Numbered from the stretch's first letter, positions 25,282 to 36,911 are shown. The stretch: 64,000 bases of DNA from Paenibacillus lutrae (GCF_009757775.1 NZ_RHLK01000008.1:125171-189170); one strand, 5' to 3'. The notes: generated from the sequence alone by a model not told the origin. Translations and numbers: made by a program.

Positions 25282-26148
25282 GTGTTAAAGGATCTTTTTC
25301 AAAAACGCAAATATGCAACCATCCCTTCTGAAAAAACGAAACGCGAAATACCCGAAGGGCTGATGAATAAATGTCCGCGCTGCGGAACGATTCAATACAG
25401 CAAAGAGCTTGAGAAGAATTTGAAAGTATGTACATCCTGCAATTATCATTACAAACTAAACGCGCTTGAACGTGTGGCGATGACTCTCGACGAGGGCCGT
25501 CTGTTCGAGTACGATGACAACATGGTTTCGGAGGACCCCCTTCAATTTCCGGATTATGAAGCCAAACTGAGCAAAGCAAAGGATAAATCAGGGCTGAAAG
25601 ATGCGATTGTGACCGGGGAAGGAACCATCGGAGGCTATCCGGTCGTATTCGGAGCGATGAGCTTTGATTTTATGGGCGGATCTTTGGGTTCTGTTGTCGG
25701 GGAGAAATTAACGCGCGCTATTGAAAACGCTGTACAGAAAAACTACCCGTTGGTTCTGTTCTCGACTTCGGGCGGGGCCCGTATGCAGGAAAGTATTCTG
25801 AGCCTCATGCAAATGGCCAAAACGAGTGCGGCTATCTCCCGTCTGGATGAATCGGGCGGTCTGTTTATCTCGGTCATTACGGATCCGACATTCGGTGGTG
25901 TATCGGCCAGTTTTGCCATGCTTGGAGATATTATTATAGCGGAGCCTGCGACCTCTTTCGGTTTTACAGGCCGCCGTGTTATTGAGCAGACAATCAAGCA
26001 GAAACTGCCGGATAATTTTCAGACTGCGGAATTCAACCTCCAGCATGGACAGCTTGATAAGGTCGTAGCCCGCAAGGATCTTCGTGCTACATTGACCAAG
26101 CTGCTTGATCTGCATGCAGGAAAGGGGGATGCGAATTATGGCGAGTGA
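25282..26148 (+). CDS. accD: Acetyl-CoA carboxylase carboxyltransferase subunit beta
   Basis: A 288-residue subunit that, with AccA, moves CO2 from carboxybiotin to acetyl-CoA to make malonyl-CoA for fatty acid synthesis. The N-terminal zinc ribbon is complete (Cys31, Cys34, Cys50, Cys53) and the crotonase-fold core includes [18 protein letters not shown] and [15 protein letters not shown] 25282 follows GAGGTG. Its end overlaps accA by 11 bases. Confidence 0.96.
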   Translation: MLKDLFQKRKYATIPSEKTKREIPEGLMNKCPRCGTIQYSKELEKNLKVCTSCNYHYKLNALERVAMTLDEGRLFEYDDNMVSEDPLQFPDYEAKLSKAKDKSGLKDAIVTGEGTIGGYPVVFGAMSFDFMGGSLGSVVGEKLTRAIENAVQKNYPLVLFSTSGGARMQESILSLMQMAKTSAAISRLDESGGLFISVITDPTFGGVSASFAMLGDIIIAEPATSFGFTGRRVIEQTIKQKLPDNFQTAEFNLQHGQLDKVVARKDLRATLTKLLDLHAGKGDANYGE

Positions 26149-27112
26149 AATGTCATTTGAGCAGCCGTTAGTGGAACTGCGCAGCAAAATTGATGAGCTT
26201 AAGAAATTCGGAGAAGATAAGAACATCGATTTCACCGAAGAAATCAAGCGGCTGGAGGAACGTTACAAGCAGCTCGAAGAAGAGCTGTATACGACGATAT
26301 CCGCCTCGGAGAAGATGCAGCTGGCCAGACATACGCAGCGTCCGACTACAATCGATTACATACAAACGATTTTTACTGATTTTGTTGAGCTTCACGGGGA
26401 CCGTTTGTACGGGGATGATCTGGCTATTGTAGGCGGTGTCGCCAAACTGGACGGGCTGGCTGTTACAGTGGTCGGGCATCAGAAAGGGAAGGACACGAAG
26501 GACAATATTGCCCGTAATTTCGGGTGCCCTCATCCCGAAGGATTTCGTAAAGCGCTTCGTCTGATGCGTCAGGCGGACAAGTTTCGCCGGCCTATCATTA
26601 CGTTTATCGATACCAAGGGGGCTTATCCCGGGAATGCTGCGGAAGAGCGCGGCCAGGGTGAAGCTATAGCCCGGAATCTGCTGGCTATGGCCGGCTTTCG
26701 CGTGCCTATCGTCTGCATCGTGATCGGTGAAGGCGGAAGCGGCGGAGCATTGGCGCTGGGGCTGGGCAACCGGGTTCTGATGCTTGAGAATGCGATCTAT
26801 TCAGTCATCAGCCCTGAAGGGGCCGCAGCGATCCTGTACAACGATGCTACCAAATCACTGCAGGCGGCAGAAGCTATGAAAATCACAGCCAAACAAATTG
26901 CGGAGCTGGGTGTTATCGATGGAATTGTTCCTGAACCTCAGGGAGGCGCCCATCGTGATTTAGAGCTCCAGTCCACACATATAAAGTCGGCGATTCTGGA
27001 GCATCTGCAGCCGCTGTTAGCCATGTCCGCAGAAGAATTAAAAGACGAAAGATACGAGAAATTCAGACAAATCGGCAGATATACATTCACTCAGGAGGGT
27101 AATCATGCGTAA
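26138..27112 (+). CDS. accA: Acetyl-CoA carboxylase carboxyltransferase subunit alpha
   Basis: A 324-residue partner of AccD. Signature stretches are [39 protein letters not shown] and [21 protein letters not shown]. The start is ATG 26138 ([14 protein letters not shown]), with AAAGGGGG upstream inside accD; earlier in-frame starts read into the accD tail. It overlaps both accD and pyk (8 bases), so the three genes are tightly coupled; pfkA, which sits between accA and pyk in Bacillus, is missing here. Confidence 0.96.
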   Translation: MASEMSFEQPLVELRSKIDELKKFGEDKNIDFTEEIKRLEERYKQLEEELYTTISASEKMQLARHTQRPTTIDYIQTIFTDFVELHGDRLYGDDLAIVGGVAKLDGLAVTVVGHQKGKDTKDNIARNFGCPHPEGFRKALRLMRQADKFRRPIITFIDTKGAYPGNAAEERGQGEAIARNLLAMAGFRVPIVCIVIGEGGSGGALALGLGNRVLMLENAIYSVISPEGAAAILYNDATKSLQAAEAMKITAKQIAELGVIDGIVPEPQGGAHRDLELQSTHIKSAILEHLQPLLAMSAEELKDERYEKFRQIGRYTFTQEGNHA

Positions 27113-28865
27113 GACAAAAATTGTATGTACCATAGGACCGGCAAGCGAATCGAAGGAAAACCTCAAGAAGCTGATCGAAGCGGGAATGAACGTCATGAGA
27201 CTGAACTTTTCTCATGGCGATTTTGAAGAACACGGCAATCGGATCAAGAATATCCGTGCAGCGTGTGAAGAGCTTGGCGACCGTAATGTCTCCATTCTTC
27301 TGGACACCAAAGGACCGGAAATCCGGCTTGGCAAGCTGAAGGAAGAGCCTATCGAGCTAATCGCGGGCGATACGATTACTCTTACAACAGAAGAAATTCT
27401 CGGTGACCGTGAACGCGTGTCCGTAACTTATGACGGCCTTGCAAATGACGTAACCCCAGGCTGCATTATTCTGATTGATGACGGTCTGATCGGCCTTACT
27501 GTAGAAGAAGTAAACGGACCGGATATTAAGTGCCGGATCGTAAACAGCGGCCCTATCAAGAGCAAAAAAGGCGTAAACGTTCCGGGTGTAAGCATATCCT
27601 TGCCGGGTATCACGGAAAAAGACGCGAACGATATTATTTTCGGAATCGAGCAGGGCATCGACTTTATTGCGGCTTCTTTTGTTCGTAAAGCAAGCGATGT
27701 ACTGGAAATCCGTGAACTGCTGGAGCGTCACAACGCTTCTCATATTCAGATTATCTCGAAGATCGAGAACCAGGAAGGCGTAGACAACCTGGACGAAATT
27801 CTGGAAGTATCGGACGGCCTGATGGTAGCTCGTGGAGACCTCGGCGTCGAGATCCCGCCGGAAGATGTGCCGATCGTACAGAAGCATATGATTAAGAAAT
27901 GTAATCTTGTCGGTAAACCGGTCATTACCGCGACGATGATGCTTGACTCCATGCAGCGCAACCCGCGTCCTACCCGCGCTGAGTCCAGTGACGTAGCCAA
28001 TGCCGTATTTGACGGTTCCGATGCGGTTATGCTGTCAGGTGAAACAGCGGCAGGTAAATACCCGGTTGAAGCCGTTCTGACGATGGCACGTATTGCAGAG
28101 CGCGCGGAGCAGGCACTGGATTACCGTGAACTGTTCGTACGTCAGGCGCAGGCGCTCCAGACTTCCGTAACGGAATCGATTTCCCAGTCCGTAACGAATG
28201 CTGCGCTTGAGCTGGATTCCAAAGCGATCATCACAGCTACCGAGAGCGGTTATACGGCGAGAATGGTTTCCAAGTATCGCCCTAAAGCCCCAATCGTAGC
28301 CGTAACCCGCAACCGTCATATCATGCGCCGTTTGAACCTGGTATGGGGCGTTCAGCCTGTACTTCTCCATGAGAATGCCCAGACTACGGACGAGCTCTTC
28401 GAGCAGGCAGTAGATGCAAGCATCCGTGAAGGCCACGTCGATCTCGGAGACATCGTCATCATCACGGCTGGAGTGCCGATCGGCAACGCAGGCGCAACGA
28501 ACCTGATGAAAGTTCATCAGGTTGGCGAGATGATCGCCAGAGGTACAGGGATCGGTACGCAGCATGCCCAAGGCATTGTTGTTACAGCTGAAACGGCGGA
28601 TGAAGCGGTGAGCAAGATGAAAGACGGCGCCATTCTCGTCACCCGTACCACGGACAAGGAATACATGCCGGCAATCGAACGTGCCGCCGGACTGATTACG
28701 GAAGTCGGCGGAATTACATCGCACGCTGCGGTAGTGGCTCTGAGCCTTGGAATCCCGGTTATCGTAGGTGTGGATCGTGCTGTCGAGCTGATCAAAGACG
28801 ATATCGAAGTCACGATTTATCCGGAAGTTGGCATTGTTTACTCCGGGCGTGCACGTGTACTTTAA
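27105..28865 (+). CDS. pyk: Pyruvate kinase with C-terminal PEP-mobilising domain
   Basis: A 586-residue enzyme converting PEP and ADP to pyruvate and ATP. The barrel and its motifs are standard ([51 protein letters not shown]). Residues ~480-586 add the extra PEP-synthase-like phosphohistidine domain of Bacillales pyruvate kinases, with [19 protein letters not shown] and His540. CAGGAGGG precedes ATG 27105, which lies inside accA. Confidence 0.96.
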   Translation: MRKTKIVCTIGPASESKENLKKLIEAGMNVMRLNFSHGDFEEHGNRIKNIRAACEELGDRNVSILLDTKGPEIRLGKLKEEPIELIAGDTITLTTEEILGDRERVSVTYDGLANDVTPGCIILIDDGLIGLTVEEVNGPDIKCRIVNSGPIKSKKGVNVPGVSISLPGITEKDANDIIFGIEQGIDFIAASFVRKASDVLEIRELLERHNASHIQIISKIENQEGVDNLDEILEVSDGLMVARGDLGVEIPPEDVPIVQKHMIKKCNLVGKPVITATMMLDSMQRNPRPTRAESSDVANAVFDGSDAVMLSGETAAGKYPVEAVLTMARIAERAEQALDYRELFVRQAQALQTSVTESISQSVTNAALELDSKAIITATESGYTARMVSKYRPKAPIVAVTRNRHIMRRLNLVWGVQPVLLHENAQTTDELFEQAVDASIREGHVDLGDIVIITAGVPIGNAGATNLMKVHQVGEMIARGTGIGTQHAQGIVVTAETADEAVSKMKDGAILVTRTTDKEYMPAIERAAGLITEVGGITSHAAVVALSLGIPVIVGVDRAVELIKDDIEVTIYPEVGIVYSGRARVL

Positions 28866-29018
28866 GTTTTGAGTTTGGAAAGTAGAGCTGGCTCTGCCGG
28901 CTTATTCTAAAGAGAGGAGTGGATTCGCAGGTGCGAATTCACTCTTTTTTGCAGATAAGGATCGGTGCGGGAGCAGCGGTACAACATAAGGTGAATACAG
29001 CACATGGAGGTTGTTTGT

Positions 29019-29450
29019 ATGAAGGAGAATGAAGCGGCTACCGGGCAGGAGTGGTTTACGCAAACACTCAGAGTCCGGTACCAGGAGACCGATCAAATGG
29101 GCGTGGTTTACCATGCGAACTATTTGACCTGGCTTGAAATCGCAAGGACGGAGTATATCCGTAGTAAAGGTTTTACCTACAAAACAATAGAGGATCTGGG
29201 TCTGATGCTTCCGGTTGTCGGAGCAGAGCTCAAGTACATCAGTCCGGCCCGGTATGACGATGAAATTACCCTTGCTGCGCGTATTGTTGAGCAAAGTCCG
29301 GTAAAACTTGAATTCGGCTATGAGGTCCGCCGGCAGGAGCAACTGCTTGTTACCGGGACAACCCGCCACGTTTGGGTGAATCTTTCTTGGAAGCCTGTAC
29401 GTATAAATAGAGAAGCACCGGATTTATATCGATGGCTGCAAGGAGGTTGA
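29019..29450 (+). CDS. Acyl-CoA thioesterase, 4HBT/YbgC family
   Basis: A 143-residue hotdog-fold thioesterase with the YbgC/4HBT signature: RYQETDQMGVVYHANYLTW, in which the Asp is catalytic, and the IARTEYIRSKG helix. It hydrolyses short acyl- or hydroxybenzoyl-type CoA esters; the substrate is not predictable. ATG 29019 is used since GGAGG lies 8 bases upstream; an ATG at 29004 is inside that leader. It precedes fxsA by 6 bases. Confidence 0.88.
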   Translation: MKENEAATGQEWFTQTLRVRYQETDQMGVVYHANYLTWLEIARTEYIRSKGFTYKTIEDLGLMLPVVGAELKYISPARYDDEITLAARIVEQSPVKLEFGYEVRRQEQLLVTGTTRHVWVNLSWKPVRINREAPDLYRWLQGG

Positions 29451-29456
29451 TGACCG

Positions 29457-29852
29457 TTGTTGCGTAAGGTACTCGCTGTAATCCTGCTGGTTCCTGTTCT
29501 TGAGATTGCGCTGCTTATTGGTATGGTGAGTCTCGCCGGGGGCTGGTTTACATTCACATGGATTCTTGTGACCGCTCTAATCGGAGCTTTATTGGTCAAA
29601 AGAGAAGCCCGCAGAATAAGCTCTTATAGAAAAAGCCAAGTGACGGTAATTCAGAATCCGGCGGATTCGATCATCGACAGCCTAAGCTTTTTCATTGGCG
29701 GTCTGCTGCTGATTATTCCGGGATTTCTGACGGATCTGGTCGGGGTTCTGCTCATTCTTCCGTTCACCCGCCCTCTTTTTAAGGTGGGGATGGTGTACCT
29801 GCTGCAGAAACTGATGCGCGGCGGTAATTTTACGTTCATCAACCGGCGCTAA
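29457..29852 (+). CDS. fxsA: FxsA family membrane protein
   Basis: A 131-residue cytoplasmic membrane protein with the family start LRKVLAVILLVPVLEIALLI, a second helix, and DSLSFFIGGLLLIIPGFLTDLVGVLLILP. FxsA was named for suppressing F exclusion of phage T7 when overexpressed; the native role is unclear. Consecutive TTG codons at 29457 and 29460 are both possible starts behind AAGGAGG; homologues start MRK, favouring 29460. Confidence 0.88.
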   Translation: MLRKVLAVILLVPVLEIALLIGMVSLAGGWFTFTWILVTALIGALLVKREARRISSYRKSQVTVIQNPADSIIDSLSFFIGGLLLIIPGFLTDLVGVLLILPFTRPLFKVGMVYLLQKLMRGGNFTFINRR

Positions 29853-29887
29853 TGAGTTAACAGACGCAAGGACTTATCGTTATATAT

Positions 29888-29938
29888 CAAAAAAAAGGCC
29901 CGTCAGCGAACTTCTGCGTTCGCTTCGGAGCCTTTTTT
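29888..29938. terminator. Bidirectional terminator between fxsA and ytvI
   Basis: AAAAAAGGC and GCCTTTTTT enclose an inner GCGAAC/GTTCGC stem. It ends the fxsA transcript on + and overlaps the last codons of ytvI on -, so the convergent genes share it. Confidence 0.88.
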
Positions 29939-31036
29939 GATGTAAGTGACAATGTCATGAAAAACATGGGCACGGTAGATGGCGGTCATAACGACCATAA
30001 GTACGGGGCCGAGAATAAGGCCGATAAAGCCGAAGAGCTTTAGTCCCACGAACAGGGCGATCAGGGCGGCCAGCGGATCCAGACCGACACTGGAAGCCAG
30101 TACTTTGGGCTCCATAATCTGCCTTACGATGACGATTAAGCCGTACAGGACGGATAAGCCTATCCCCAGATAGACATTGCCCGAGAAGAAGGCGTAAATG
30201 ATCCAGGGGACCATGACCGCTCCCGTACCGAGGTAAGGCATCAGATCACACAGCCCGATCAGCAGGCCGATCGTAATGGCGTAGTCAACCCGCAGAATCA
30301 GCAGACCTATAATAACCGCTAAGGCGGTCAAAGAGACAAGGATGAGCTGAGCTTTGAGAAAGCCGAAAAGAGCCTTGTGCAGGTCGCCGCTTATTAAGCG
30401 CACGGCTTTGCGGGCCGTTTCGGGGATAATTGCGGTATAACGCATTACAATCAAGTACCAGTCTTTGCTGATAAAAAAGGTCGCAAGCAGGACGATGATG
30501 GCCACGGTTGCAATGTTGGGCAGGGATTGAACGATACTGATCAGGGAGTTAACGATGGCCTTCACAGCATTGGAGCTGAAGTCTGCAACCGTTCCGGTCA
30601 CCGAACTCAAATTGGTGCTCAGGTCAAGATTGTTGCTTTTCATAAAATTATTCAGTTGGCCTATAACCCCCTGAAACCAGGAGGAGTTCCAGAAGTTGGC
30701 TGCCTTATCTCCCCATGTATTGATGTTGTTCTGCAAATTAACGGCAAGAGCGCCGAGTTCTACGATCACTTTGGTAACCAGCAAAGTCACTGCAGTGACG
30801 GTCAGTGCAATGAGAATCAAAATAACCGTGGTGACGGATAACCAGCGCGGGAATTTGGCTCGTCGCTGCAGCAGATTGATGACAGGGTTAAGCAGATAAG
30901 CAAGCAGCCATCCGAGTATGAACGGATATACGAGCGGGGTTACGTAACGTGCTGCCCACCAGCCGAAGTATAGCAGCGCTGCCACCAGGGCTCCGCGGAA
31001 AATTTGATGCAGCAGATAGGGATTGAATACTCTCAT
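29903..31036 (-). CDS. ytvI: Sporulation membrane protein YtvI (AI-2E transporter superfamily)
   Basis: A 377-residue protein with about eight membrane helices in the PerM/AI-2E exporter layout: paired N-terminal helices, a soluble helical insert around 90-150, and the conserved C-terminal GLCDLMPYLGTGAVMVPW and GLDPLAALIALFVGLKLFGFIGLILGP (shown in parts). In Bacillus YtvI is a sporulation-associated member of this family in the same fxsA-ytvI-citZ setting. GAGGAAG lies just before ATG 31036. Confidence 0.88.
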   Translation of the reverse strand: MRVFNPYLLHQIFRGALVAALLYFGWWAARYVTPLVYPFILGWLLAYLLNPVINLLQRRAKFPRWLSVTTVILILIALTVTAVTLLVTKVIVELGALAVNLQNNINTWGDKAANFWNSSWFQGVIGQLNNFMKSNNLDLSTNLSSVTGTVADFSSNAVKAIVNSLISIVQSLPNIATVAIIVLLATFFISKDWYLIVMRYTAIIPETARKAVRLISGDLHKALFGFLKAQLILVSLTALAVIIGLLILRVDYAITIGLLIGLCDLMPYLGTGAVMVPWIIYAFFSGNVYLGIGLSVLYGLIVIVRQIMEPKVLASSVGLDPLAALIALFVGLKLFGFIGLILGPVLMVVMTAIYRAHVFHDIVTYIKKGSEANAEVR

Positions 31037-31443
31037 TTGGCTTCCTCTTTCTCATGCGGATGAGATTCTGGACAATCGCAACGATAGTCAGATGGCTCAT
31101 TGGATGTGTATCGATGTTCAGGAGGGTACGCTCCTGTATGTAAGAGCAGGAATCTGCAGGACGGAAAGAATCTGCATTCTTTCATTATGTGTAGATGGGG
31201 CTGCTTACTAAACATACCCTCAAAACGGCTCTAGTGAATCTGGTCGGCTGATGGTTTTTGTATCAGATTAGCAGAGTCAGAGGAACAACTTAGGGCTTAT
31301 CAGCAAAAACCGGATGGACGGATGCTACGTGCCCGTTTGTTTTTCATGAAGGGCGGGGGTGAGCTTCCACTCAGGTAGAAAGAAATGGACCGGCTGGTTA
31401 AGCTGGATTAGCGCTGTGTACGGATTCATAAAGGAACCGCGAG
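31037..31443. other. Intergenic region ytvI / ppx
   Basis: About 400 bases between the ytvI start and the ppx stop. I see no convincing gene, terminator or repeat on either strand; several short ORFs lack ribosome sites. Confidence 0.5.
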
Positions 31444-32970
31444 TCAGGAGCGGGAGCTTTGTACGAAAGCCTTGTAAGGCCAGTATTTGGCGAACTCTGC
31501 CGCCGTCTCCTCTATATGAAGGAGTTCCGAAGGGTCCTGTTCTCTCAGGCTCAGATTCAGATGAAGACAGGACCCTGTGATCTCTACTTTCAGTCCGGAT
31601 ATATTGCCTGTCTCTCCATAGTCCAAGGAAGAGGCCAACCGGAGGAGGGAACCCAATTTCACGGCGCATTCCACATCTGACTGGTGCAGAAGTTTCTCGA
31701 ACGGCAGAGCCTGCTGTCGGGTGCGCTTGGAGTTCTTGAATGTGGCGATCATGGCGCACAGGATCGTCTCTCTATGACTTAAGCCGTCAATGCGCGACTC
31801 TGTAATCATGTGAAAGGTATGCCGCGCATGCTGATAGCTGCTGATGGCAAAGCCGATCCGCTGCATAAGGGCGGACGCCTCCAGAAGCGAGCGGTGACGA
31901 GGCTGGAGCAGAGGGGAGGCGGGCGCTACCGCATCGAACAGGATGGCGGCATGGGCCGCGGCTCTGCGCACATAATCGTGAGGCTGCGGGGTGTACAGGT
32001 TCATCATATTCTCTATGCTGAAGCGGAGTACGTCTTCAATCGGCAGGCGGTCTCCCATAGCCGCTTCGAAGTAGAGGCCGTCCCTGAGGCCTGCACTGCT
32101 GACTATCAGCCTGGAGGCGTCCAGACGCTGGTATATGGCCTGCAGCAGGACGACGCCGGTAACAATAATGTCCGCTCGGCCTTTGGACATGCCGTCGAGC
32201 TTCTTGCGCTTCTCGATGGGAAGCGAAGGGAGGAGATCAGCGTACTCTCTGAGATCTTCCGCCTGCAGCTCGAAATTGTGCATAACCGGAAGAGGATAAT
32301 CCGTCCGCTTCTGGATCAGCTTGGCCAGCGCACGGCCGGCGCCGCCCAGACAGACCAGCGGCAGAGCGCGTGCGCTGCCGATCCAGGGATGCTGGTCTAT
32401 GGCCTGTCCGAGGAGCAGCCGCAGATCGCGGATCCGCTCCTGCCGGACGACTCCGCCGGGCGTGTATTCCCGGGCGGCCGTGACTGCGCCGAACGGGAAG
32501 GATACGCTGTCCACCCGTTTGCGGCCGAGAAACAGCGTAATCTCTGTGCTGCCGCCGCCGATATCTACGATAAAACCATCGGGAATATCGAGGGTGTTTA
32601 CGACCCCGAGGAATCCGAGCCGCGCTTCTTCTTCTCCGGGAAGCACTTCGATGAGGATGCCGGTTCGTTCCGTAAGCTCCCGGGCAATGTCGGCCGAATT
32701 AACCGCATTGCGGATGGCCGCGGTCGCGGCAGCTTTCACGTGATCGGTTTCATAGACATCACAGATCCGCCGGAACCTGCGGAGCAGAGGGACGACAGAG
32801 AGGATTCCGTCCTCAGTCATGGCCCCGTCTGCACCAATGCGTTCGGCAAGGCGCGCTGTTTCTTTAGTCTCGTGAAGAATGCGATAGGCACCCGAAGGTG
32901 CCAGCTCGTAAATGACAAGCCGCACCGAGTTAGAGCCGATATCGATAATGCCGTAGCGAATGTTTTTCAT
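31444..32970 (-). CDS. Ppx/GppA-family phosphatase (exopolyphosphatase-like)
   Basis: A 508-residue protein of the ASKHA fold. The N-terminal phosphate-binding motif GIIDIGSNSVRLVIYE, GEEEARLGFLGV and the second loop FIVDIGGGSTEITLF are intact, so it should hydrolyse polyphosphate or pppGpp. Residues after ~310 form an HD-like helical extension (HAAILFDAV) as in long Ppx proteins. GGGGGAC lies before ATG 32970. It stands alone upstream of and divergent to citZ; a role in phosphate or stringent control fits with phoP/phoR 8 kb away but is not shown. Confidence 0.85.
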   Translation of the reverse strand: MKNIRYGIIDIGSNSVRLVIYELAPSGAYRILHETKETARLAERIGADGAMTEDGILSVVPLLRRFRRICDVYETDHVKAAATAAIRNAVNSADIARELTERTGILIEVLPGEEEARLGFLGVVNTLDIPDGFIVDIGGGSTEITLFLGRKRVDSVSFPFGAVTAAREYTPGGVVRQERIRDLRLLLGQAIDQHPWIGSARALPLVCLGGAGRALAKLIQKRTDYPLPVMHNFELQAEDLREYADLLPSLPIEKRKKLDGMSKGRADIIVTGVVLLQAIYQRLDASRLIVSSAGLRDGLYFEAAMGDRLPIEDVLRFSIENMMNLYTPQPHDYVRRAAAHAAILFDAVAPASPLLQPRHRSLLEASALMQRIGFAISSYQHARHTFHMITESRIDGLSHRETILCAMIATFKNSKRTRQQALPFEKLLHQSDVECAVKLGSLLRLASSLDYGETGNISGLKVEITGSCLHLNLSLREQDPSELLHIEETAAEFAKYWPYKAFVQSSRS

Positions 32971-33234
32971 AAGTTAGTCCCCCGGAGGTTGAGAAAGTTT
33001 ATCGAATATGTGGTATGATAAAAAATGACGAAATTTTGCACGCTCTAATTGTATCAATACAGAGCTTTGACCACAAACAGAGAGCAAGCGTCCGGATTTT
33101 CAAGAAGGTTTATTTATGAGAGTGATAATGAAGTTTTATGGCGCTTTTGTTCACTTAATGGTCAAAATACTTTATTATTAGAAGGAAGAGTACTGCAGTT
33201 TTTGTCAATCCAGTGAAATAAGGAGAGGTTTTCC

Positions 33235-34347
33235 ATGACAGCTACCAAAGGCTTGGAAGGTATTGTTGCGACAACATCGTCGATAAGCTCCATCGTGGAC
33301 GGTGTGTTAACTTATCGCGGATTAGATATCGATGATTTGGCTGAAAACGCCTCCTTTGAAGAAGTCATCTACCTGCTTTGGTTCGGTAAATTGCCTAATC
33401 AATCCGAATTGGATCAGCTTCGCAGCGACTTAAATGCGAGTTCTGCCATTCCGGATCAGGTACTTGAACAAATTAAATTGTATCCCAAAGATACAAATTC
33501 CATGGCAGCACTTCGTACGGCTGTATCCAGCCTAGCCCTATATGATGACGAAGCGAATGATATGAGCCGTGAAGCTAACGTCCGCAAGGCGATTAAGCTG
33601 CAGGCGCAAATCCCTACCCTCATTGCCGCATTTGCGCGCATCCGTGAAGGCAAAGAACCTGTCGCCTCCAAAGGATTGCCGTCTCTTGCAGCAAACTTTC
33701 TTTATATGCTTACGGGCAAGGAACCCGATGAAACCGCTATCACGGCACTGGATAAGGCGCTTGTCCTTCATGCAGACCATGAACTCAATGCTTCCACTTT
33801 TGCGGCTCGTGTAACCGTGGCAACCTTGACAGATATGTATTCCGGCATCACATCGGCTATCGGCGCTCTTAAAGGACCTCTGCACGGAGGAGCGAATGAA
33901 GCGGTTATGGCCATGCTCGAAGATATCGGTGAAGTGGAGAACGTTGTTCCTTACATCAACCGTAAGCTGGAGAACAAAGAGAAAATCATGGGCTTCGGAC
34001 ACCGTGTTTATAAGAACGGCGATCCGCGTGCGAAGCATCTCCAGAAGATGTCCCAGCAGCTGACACAATCTACGGGTCTTGGCAAATGGTATCAAATGTC
34101 CATTCAAATCGATGAGCTTGTAACGAGCCTCAAAGGATTGAAGCCTAACGTAGACTTTTATTCCGCGTCTGTGTATACGACACTTGGTATTCCTCGTGAC
34201 CTGTTTACACCGATCTTCGCGATCAGCCGCGCATCCGGATGGACAGCGCACATTCTTGAGCAGTACGATAACAACCGCCTGATCCGTCCGCGCGCCGAAT
34301 ACACAGGCCCTACGAATCAGAAGTATGTTCCGATCAACGAACGTTAA
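33235..34347 (+). CDS. citZ: Citrate synthase
   Basis: A 370-residue citrate synthase condensing oxaloacetate and acetyl-CoA. Catalytic-site stretches are visible: [24 protein letters not shown] and [16 protein letters not shown], with the final RPRAEYTGP. The length is typical of the Gram-positive dimeric type. AGGAGAGG precedes ATG 33235. It leads the conserved citZ-icd-mdh cluster, with a terminator-like hairpin before icd. Confidence 0.95.
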   Translation: MTATKGLEGIVATTSSISSIVDGVLTYRGLDIDDLAENASFEEVIYLLWFGKLPNQSELDQLRSDLNASSAIPDQVLEQIKLYPKDTNSMAALRTAVSSLALYDDEANDMSREANVRKAIKLQAQIPTLIAAFARIREGKEPVASKGLPSLAANFLYMLTGKEPDETAITALDKALVLHADHELNASTFAARVTVATLTDMYSGITSAIGALKGPLHGGANEAVMAMLEDIGEVENVVPYINRKLENKEKIMGFGHRVYKNGDPRAKHLQKMSQQLTQSTGLGKWYQMSIQIDELVTSLKGLKPNVDFYSASVYTTLGIPRDLFTPIFAISRASGWTAHILEQYDNNRLIRPRAEYTGPTNQKYVPINER

Positions 34348-34360
34348 TTACTGGCCGGCA

Positions 34361-34391
34361 ACGGGCTTACATAACAGGGACCCGTTTTTTT
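34361..34391 (+). terminator. Terminator/attenuator between citZ and icd
   Basis: ACGGG (34361-34365) pairs with CCCGT (34381-34385), followed by TTTTTTT. In Bacillus citZ is read alone and together with icd-mdh; a partial terminator here would give the same pattern. Confidence 0.65.
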
Positions 34392-34478
34392 CCCTTGCCC
34401 GGTAATCCGGCTTCTATGTGCGTCCGCACAGAGCCTTTGCTCCCATATAACCCATTATCGATTAGGAGGATTTTTATT

Positions 34479-35777
34479 ATGCCGAAATTTGAAAGCTATG
34501 CACTGCCAACTGAAGGTCAGTCCATCACAATTGAGAACGGTAAGCTGAACGTTCCGAATAACCCGATCATTCCATTTATCGAAGGTGACGGAACCGGTCC
34601 TGACATCTGGGCGGCTTCCCAGCGCGTTCTGGATGCAGCAGTAGAGAAAGCCTACAATGGCGAGAAGAAAATCGCTTGGTATGAAGTTTTTGCCGGTGAG
34701 AAAGCATTCAACCAATATAACAGCTGGCTGCCGAACGATACGCTCGAAGCTATCCGCGAGTATATCGTAGCCATCAAAGGCCCTCTGACTACGCCAGTAG
34801 GCGGCGGTATCCGTTCCCTGAACGTTGCGCTTCGTCAAGAGCTGGATCTGTACACTTGCCTGCGTCCTGTTCGTTATTTCAACGGCGTACCTTCACCTGT
34901 GAAGCATCCTGAACTCGTAGACATGGTTATTTTCCGTGAGAACACAGAAGACATCTATGCAGGTATCGAGTACCAAGAAGGTTCTGCTGAAGTGAAGAAA
35001 GTGATCGAGTTCCTGCAAAAGGAAATGGGCGCTAACAAAATCCGTTTCCCTGAAACTTCCGGTATCGGTATTAAGCCGGTTTCCAAAGAAGGTTCCCAGC
35101 GTCTGATCCGTGCTGCGATTGAATATGCAATCAAGCATGGCCGTAAGAGCGTAACGATCGTTCATAAAGGTAACATCATGAAATTTACCGAAGGTGCTTT
35201 CAAGAACTGGGGATACGAGCTTGCTGAGCAGGAGTTCGGCGATAAAGTATTCACTTGGGCACAATACGATAAAATCAAAGAAGAGAAAGGTACAGACGCT
35301 GCTAACCAGGCTCAGAAAGAAGCTGAAGATGCAGGCAAAATCATCGTGAAAGATGCGATTGCCGACATCGCTCTGCAGCAAGTTCTGACTCGTCCGACCG
35401 ATTTCGAAGTGATCGCAACTTTGAACCTGAACGGCGACTACCTGTCCGATGCACTGGCAGCACAAGTTGGCGGTATCGGTATCGCACCTGGAGCTAACAT
35501 TAACTATGTGACAGGACACGCAATCTTCGAAGCGACTCATGGTACAGCTCCGAAATACGCTGGTCTTGACGTAGTTAACCCGGGTTCGGTAATTCTGTCC
35601 GGCGTAATGATGCTTGAGCACCTGGGCTGGCAGGAAGCGGCTGACCTGATCTATAAAGGTATCGAGTCCGCTATCGACGCTAAGACCGTTACTTACGACT
35701 TCGCACGTCTGATGGATGGCGCTACTAAAATCAAATGCTCCGAGTTCGGTGACGCAATCATCAAGCACATGGGCTAA
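34479..35777 (+). CDS. icd: Isocitrate dehydrogenase (NADP+)
   Basis: A 432-residue NADP-type enzyme oxidising isocitrate to 2-oxoglutarate. It has [17 protein letters not shown] near the start, the substrate loop [19 protein letters not shown] with the Ser that is phosphorylated in E. coli, and the C-terminal HGTAPKYAG coenzyme loop. TTAGGAGG sits 9 bases before ATG 34479; an in-frame upstream start at 34395 lies in leader sequence. It belongs with citZ and mdh. Confidence 0.96.
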   Translation: MPKFESYALPTEGQSITIENGKLNVPNNPIIPFIEGDGTGPDIWAASQRVLDAAVEKAYNGEKKIAWYEVFAGEKAFNQYNSWLPNDTLEAIREYIVAIKGPLTTPVGGGIRSLNVALRQELDLYTCLRPVRYFNGVPSPVKHPELVDMVIFRENTEDIYAGIEYQEGSAEVKKVIEFLQKEMGANKIRFPETSGIGIKPVSKEGSQRLIRAAIEYAIKHGRKSVTIVHKGNIMKFTEGAFKNWGYELAEQEFGDKVFTWAQYDKIKEEKGTDAANQAQKEAEDAGKIIVKDAIADIALQQVLTRPTDFEVIATLNLNGDYLSDALAAQVGGIGIAPGANINYVTGHAIFEATHGTAPKYAGLDVVNPGSVILSGVMMLEHLGWQEAADLIYKGIESAIDAKTVTYDFARLMDGATKIKCSEFGDAIIKHMG

Positions 35778-35932
35778 TAGATAACAACGCTTTACGATGG
35801 ACAACTTCGAGGGACAGGCCGGGTCAGCCCGGCTGTGTCCTTCTAAGTATTTGTGGACTTCAGACCCTTGTTACCAAATACACGCTTACCTTTCATGAAA
35901 CGGAAGATAAATGAACAGGAGGTTTCACAATT

Positions 35933-36877
35933 ATGGCTATTCGCCGCAATAAAATTACGGTTGTAGGTGCAGGTTTTACGGGAGCGACAACAGCTCTTAT
36001 GCTGGCTCAAAAGGAACTGGGTGACGTCGTGCTCGTCGATATCCCACAACTAGAAAACCCGACAAAAGGTAAAGCTCTCGACATGATGGAGGCAAGCCCG
36101 GTTCAAGGCTTCGACAGCAACATCGTGGGTACGTCTTCTTATGAAGATGCAGCCGGTTCCGATATCGTAATTATTACTGCGGGTATTGCGCGTAAGCCCG
36201 GCATGAGCCGTGATGACCTTGTGAATACCAATGCAGGCATTGTAAGATCCGTTTGTGAGAACGTTAAGCAGCATTGTCCGGACTCCATCGTGATTATCCT
36301 CAGTAACCCGGTAGATGCGATGACTTATGTGGCTTACGAGGCGCTCGGATTCGAAAAAGAGCGTGTAATCGGCCAATCCGGCGTGCTGGATACGGCACGT
36401 TACTGCACATTCATCGCTCAAGAGCTGAACGTCTCGGTGGAAGATGTCCGCGGCTTCGTTCTTGGCGGCCACGGCGACGACATGGTGCCGCTCGTACGTT
36501 ATTCCAACGTAGGCGGTATTCCGATCGAGAAGCTGATCCCTGCTGAGCGTATCGAAGCGATTGTACAGCGTACTCGTACAGGCGGCGGCGAAATCGTTAA
36601 CCTGCTCGGTAACGGCAGCGCCTACTATGCTCCTGCAGCTTCTCTGGTTCAAATGGCCGAAGCGATCCTGAAAGATAAGAAGCGTATCATTCCTGCAATC
36701 GCTCTTCTGCAAGGCGAATACGGCTATGACGGTCTGTTCATGGGCGTTCCGACTCTGCTTGGCGCAAAAGGAATCGAAAAAGTATTTGAACTCGAACTGA
36801 CGGGCGAGGAGAAAACAGCACTCGACAAGTCCGCTGATTCCGTTCGCAGCGTAATCAAAGTCGTAACAGGCGCTTAA
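35933..36877 (+). CDS. mdh: Malate dehydrogenase
   Basis: A 314-residue NAD-dependent LDH-like malate dehydrogenase. The NAD motif [10 protein letters not shown], the active-site arginines in [14 protein letters not shown] and the catalytic His in [11 protein letters not shown] are all present. AGGAGG precedes ATG 35933. It ends the citZ-icd-mdh cluster at a strong hairpin terminator. Confidence 0.96.
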   Translation: MAIRRNKITVVGAGFTGATTALMLAQKELGDVVLVDIPQLENPTKGKALDMMEASPVQGFDSNIVGTSSYEDAAGSDIVIITAGIARKPGMSRDDLVNTNAGIVRSVCENVKQHCPDSIVIILSNPVDAMTYVAYEALGFEKERVIGQSGVLDTARYCTFIAQELNVSVEDVRGFVLGGHGDDMVPLVRYSNVGGIPIEKLIPAERIEAIVQRTRTGGGEIVNLLGNGSAYYAPAASLVQMAEAILKDKKRIIPAIALLQGEYGYDGLFMGVPTLLGAKGIEKVFELELTGEEKTALDKSADSVRSVIKVVTGA

Positions 36878-36911
36878 TGGATGGGTCACGTTGCGATCCA
36901 TAAATAGTACT

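Noticed and set aside
31810-33018. 402-codon + strand ORF
   Set aside because: It is the reverse frame of the Ppx/GppA gene, with no protein-family features of its own.
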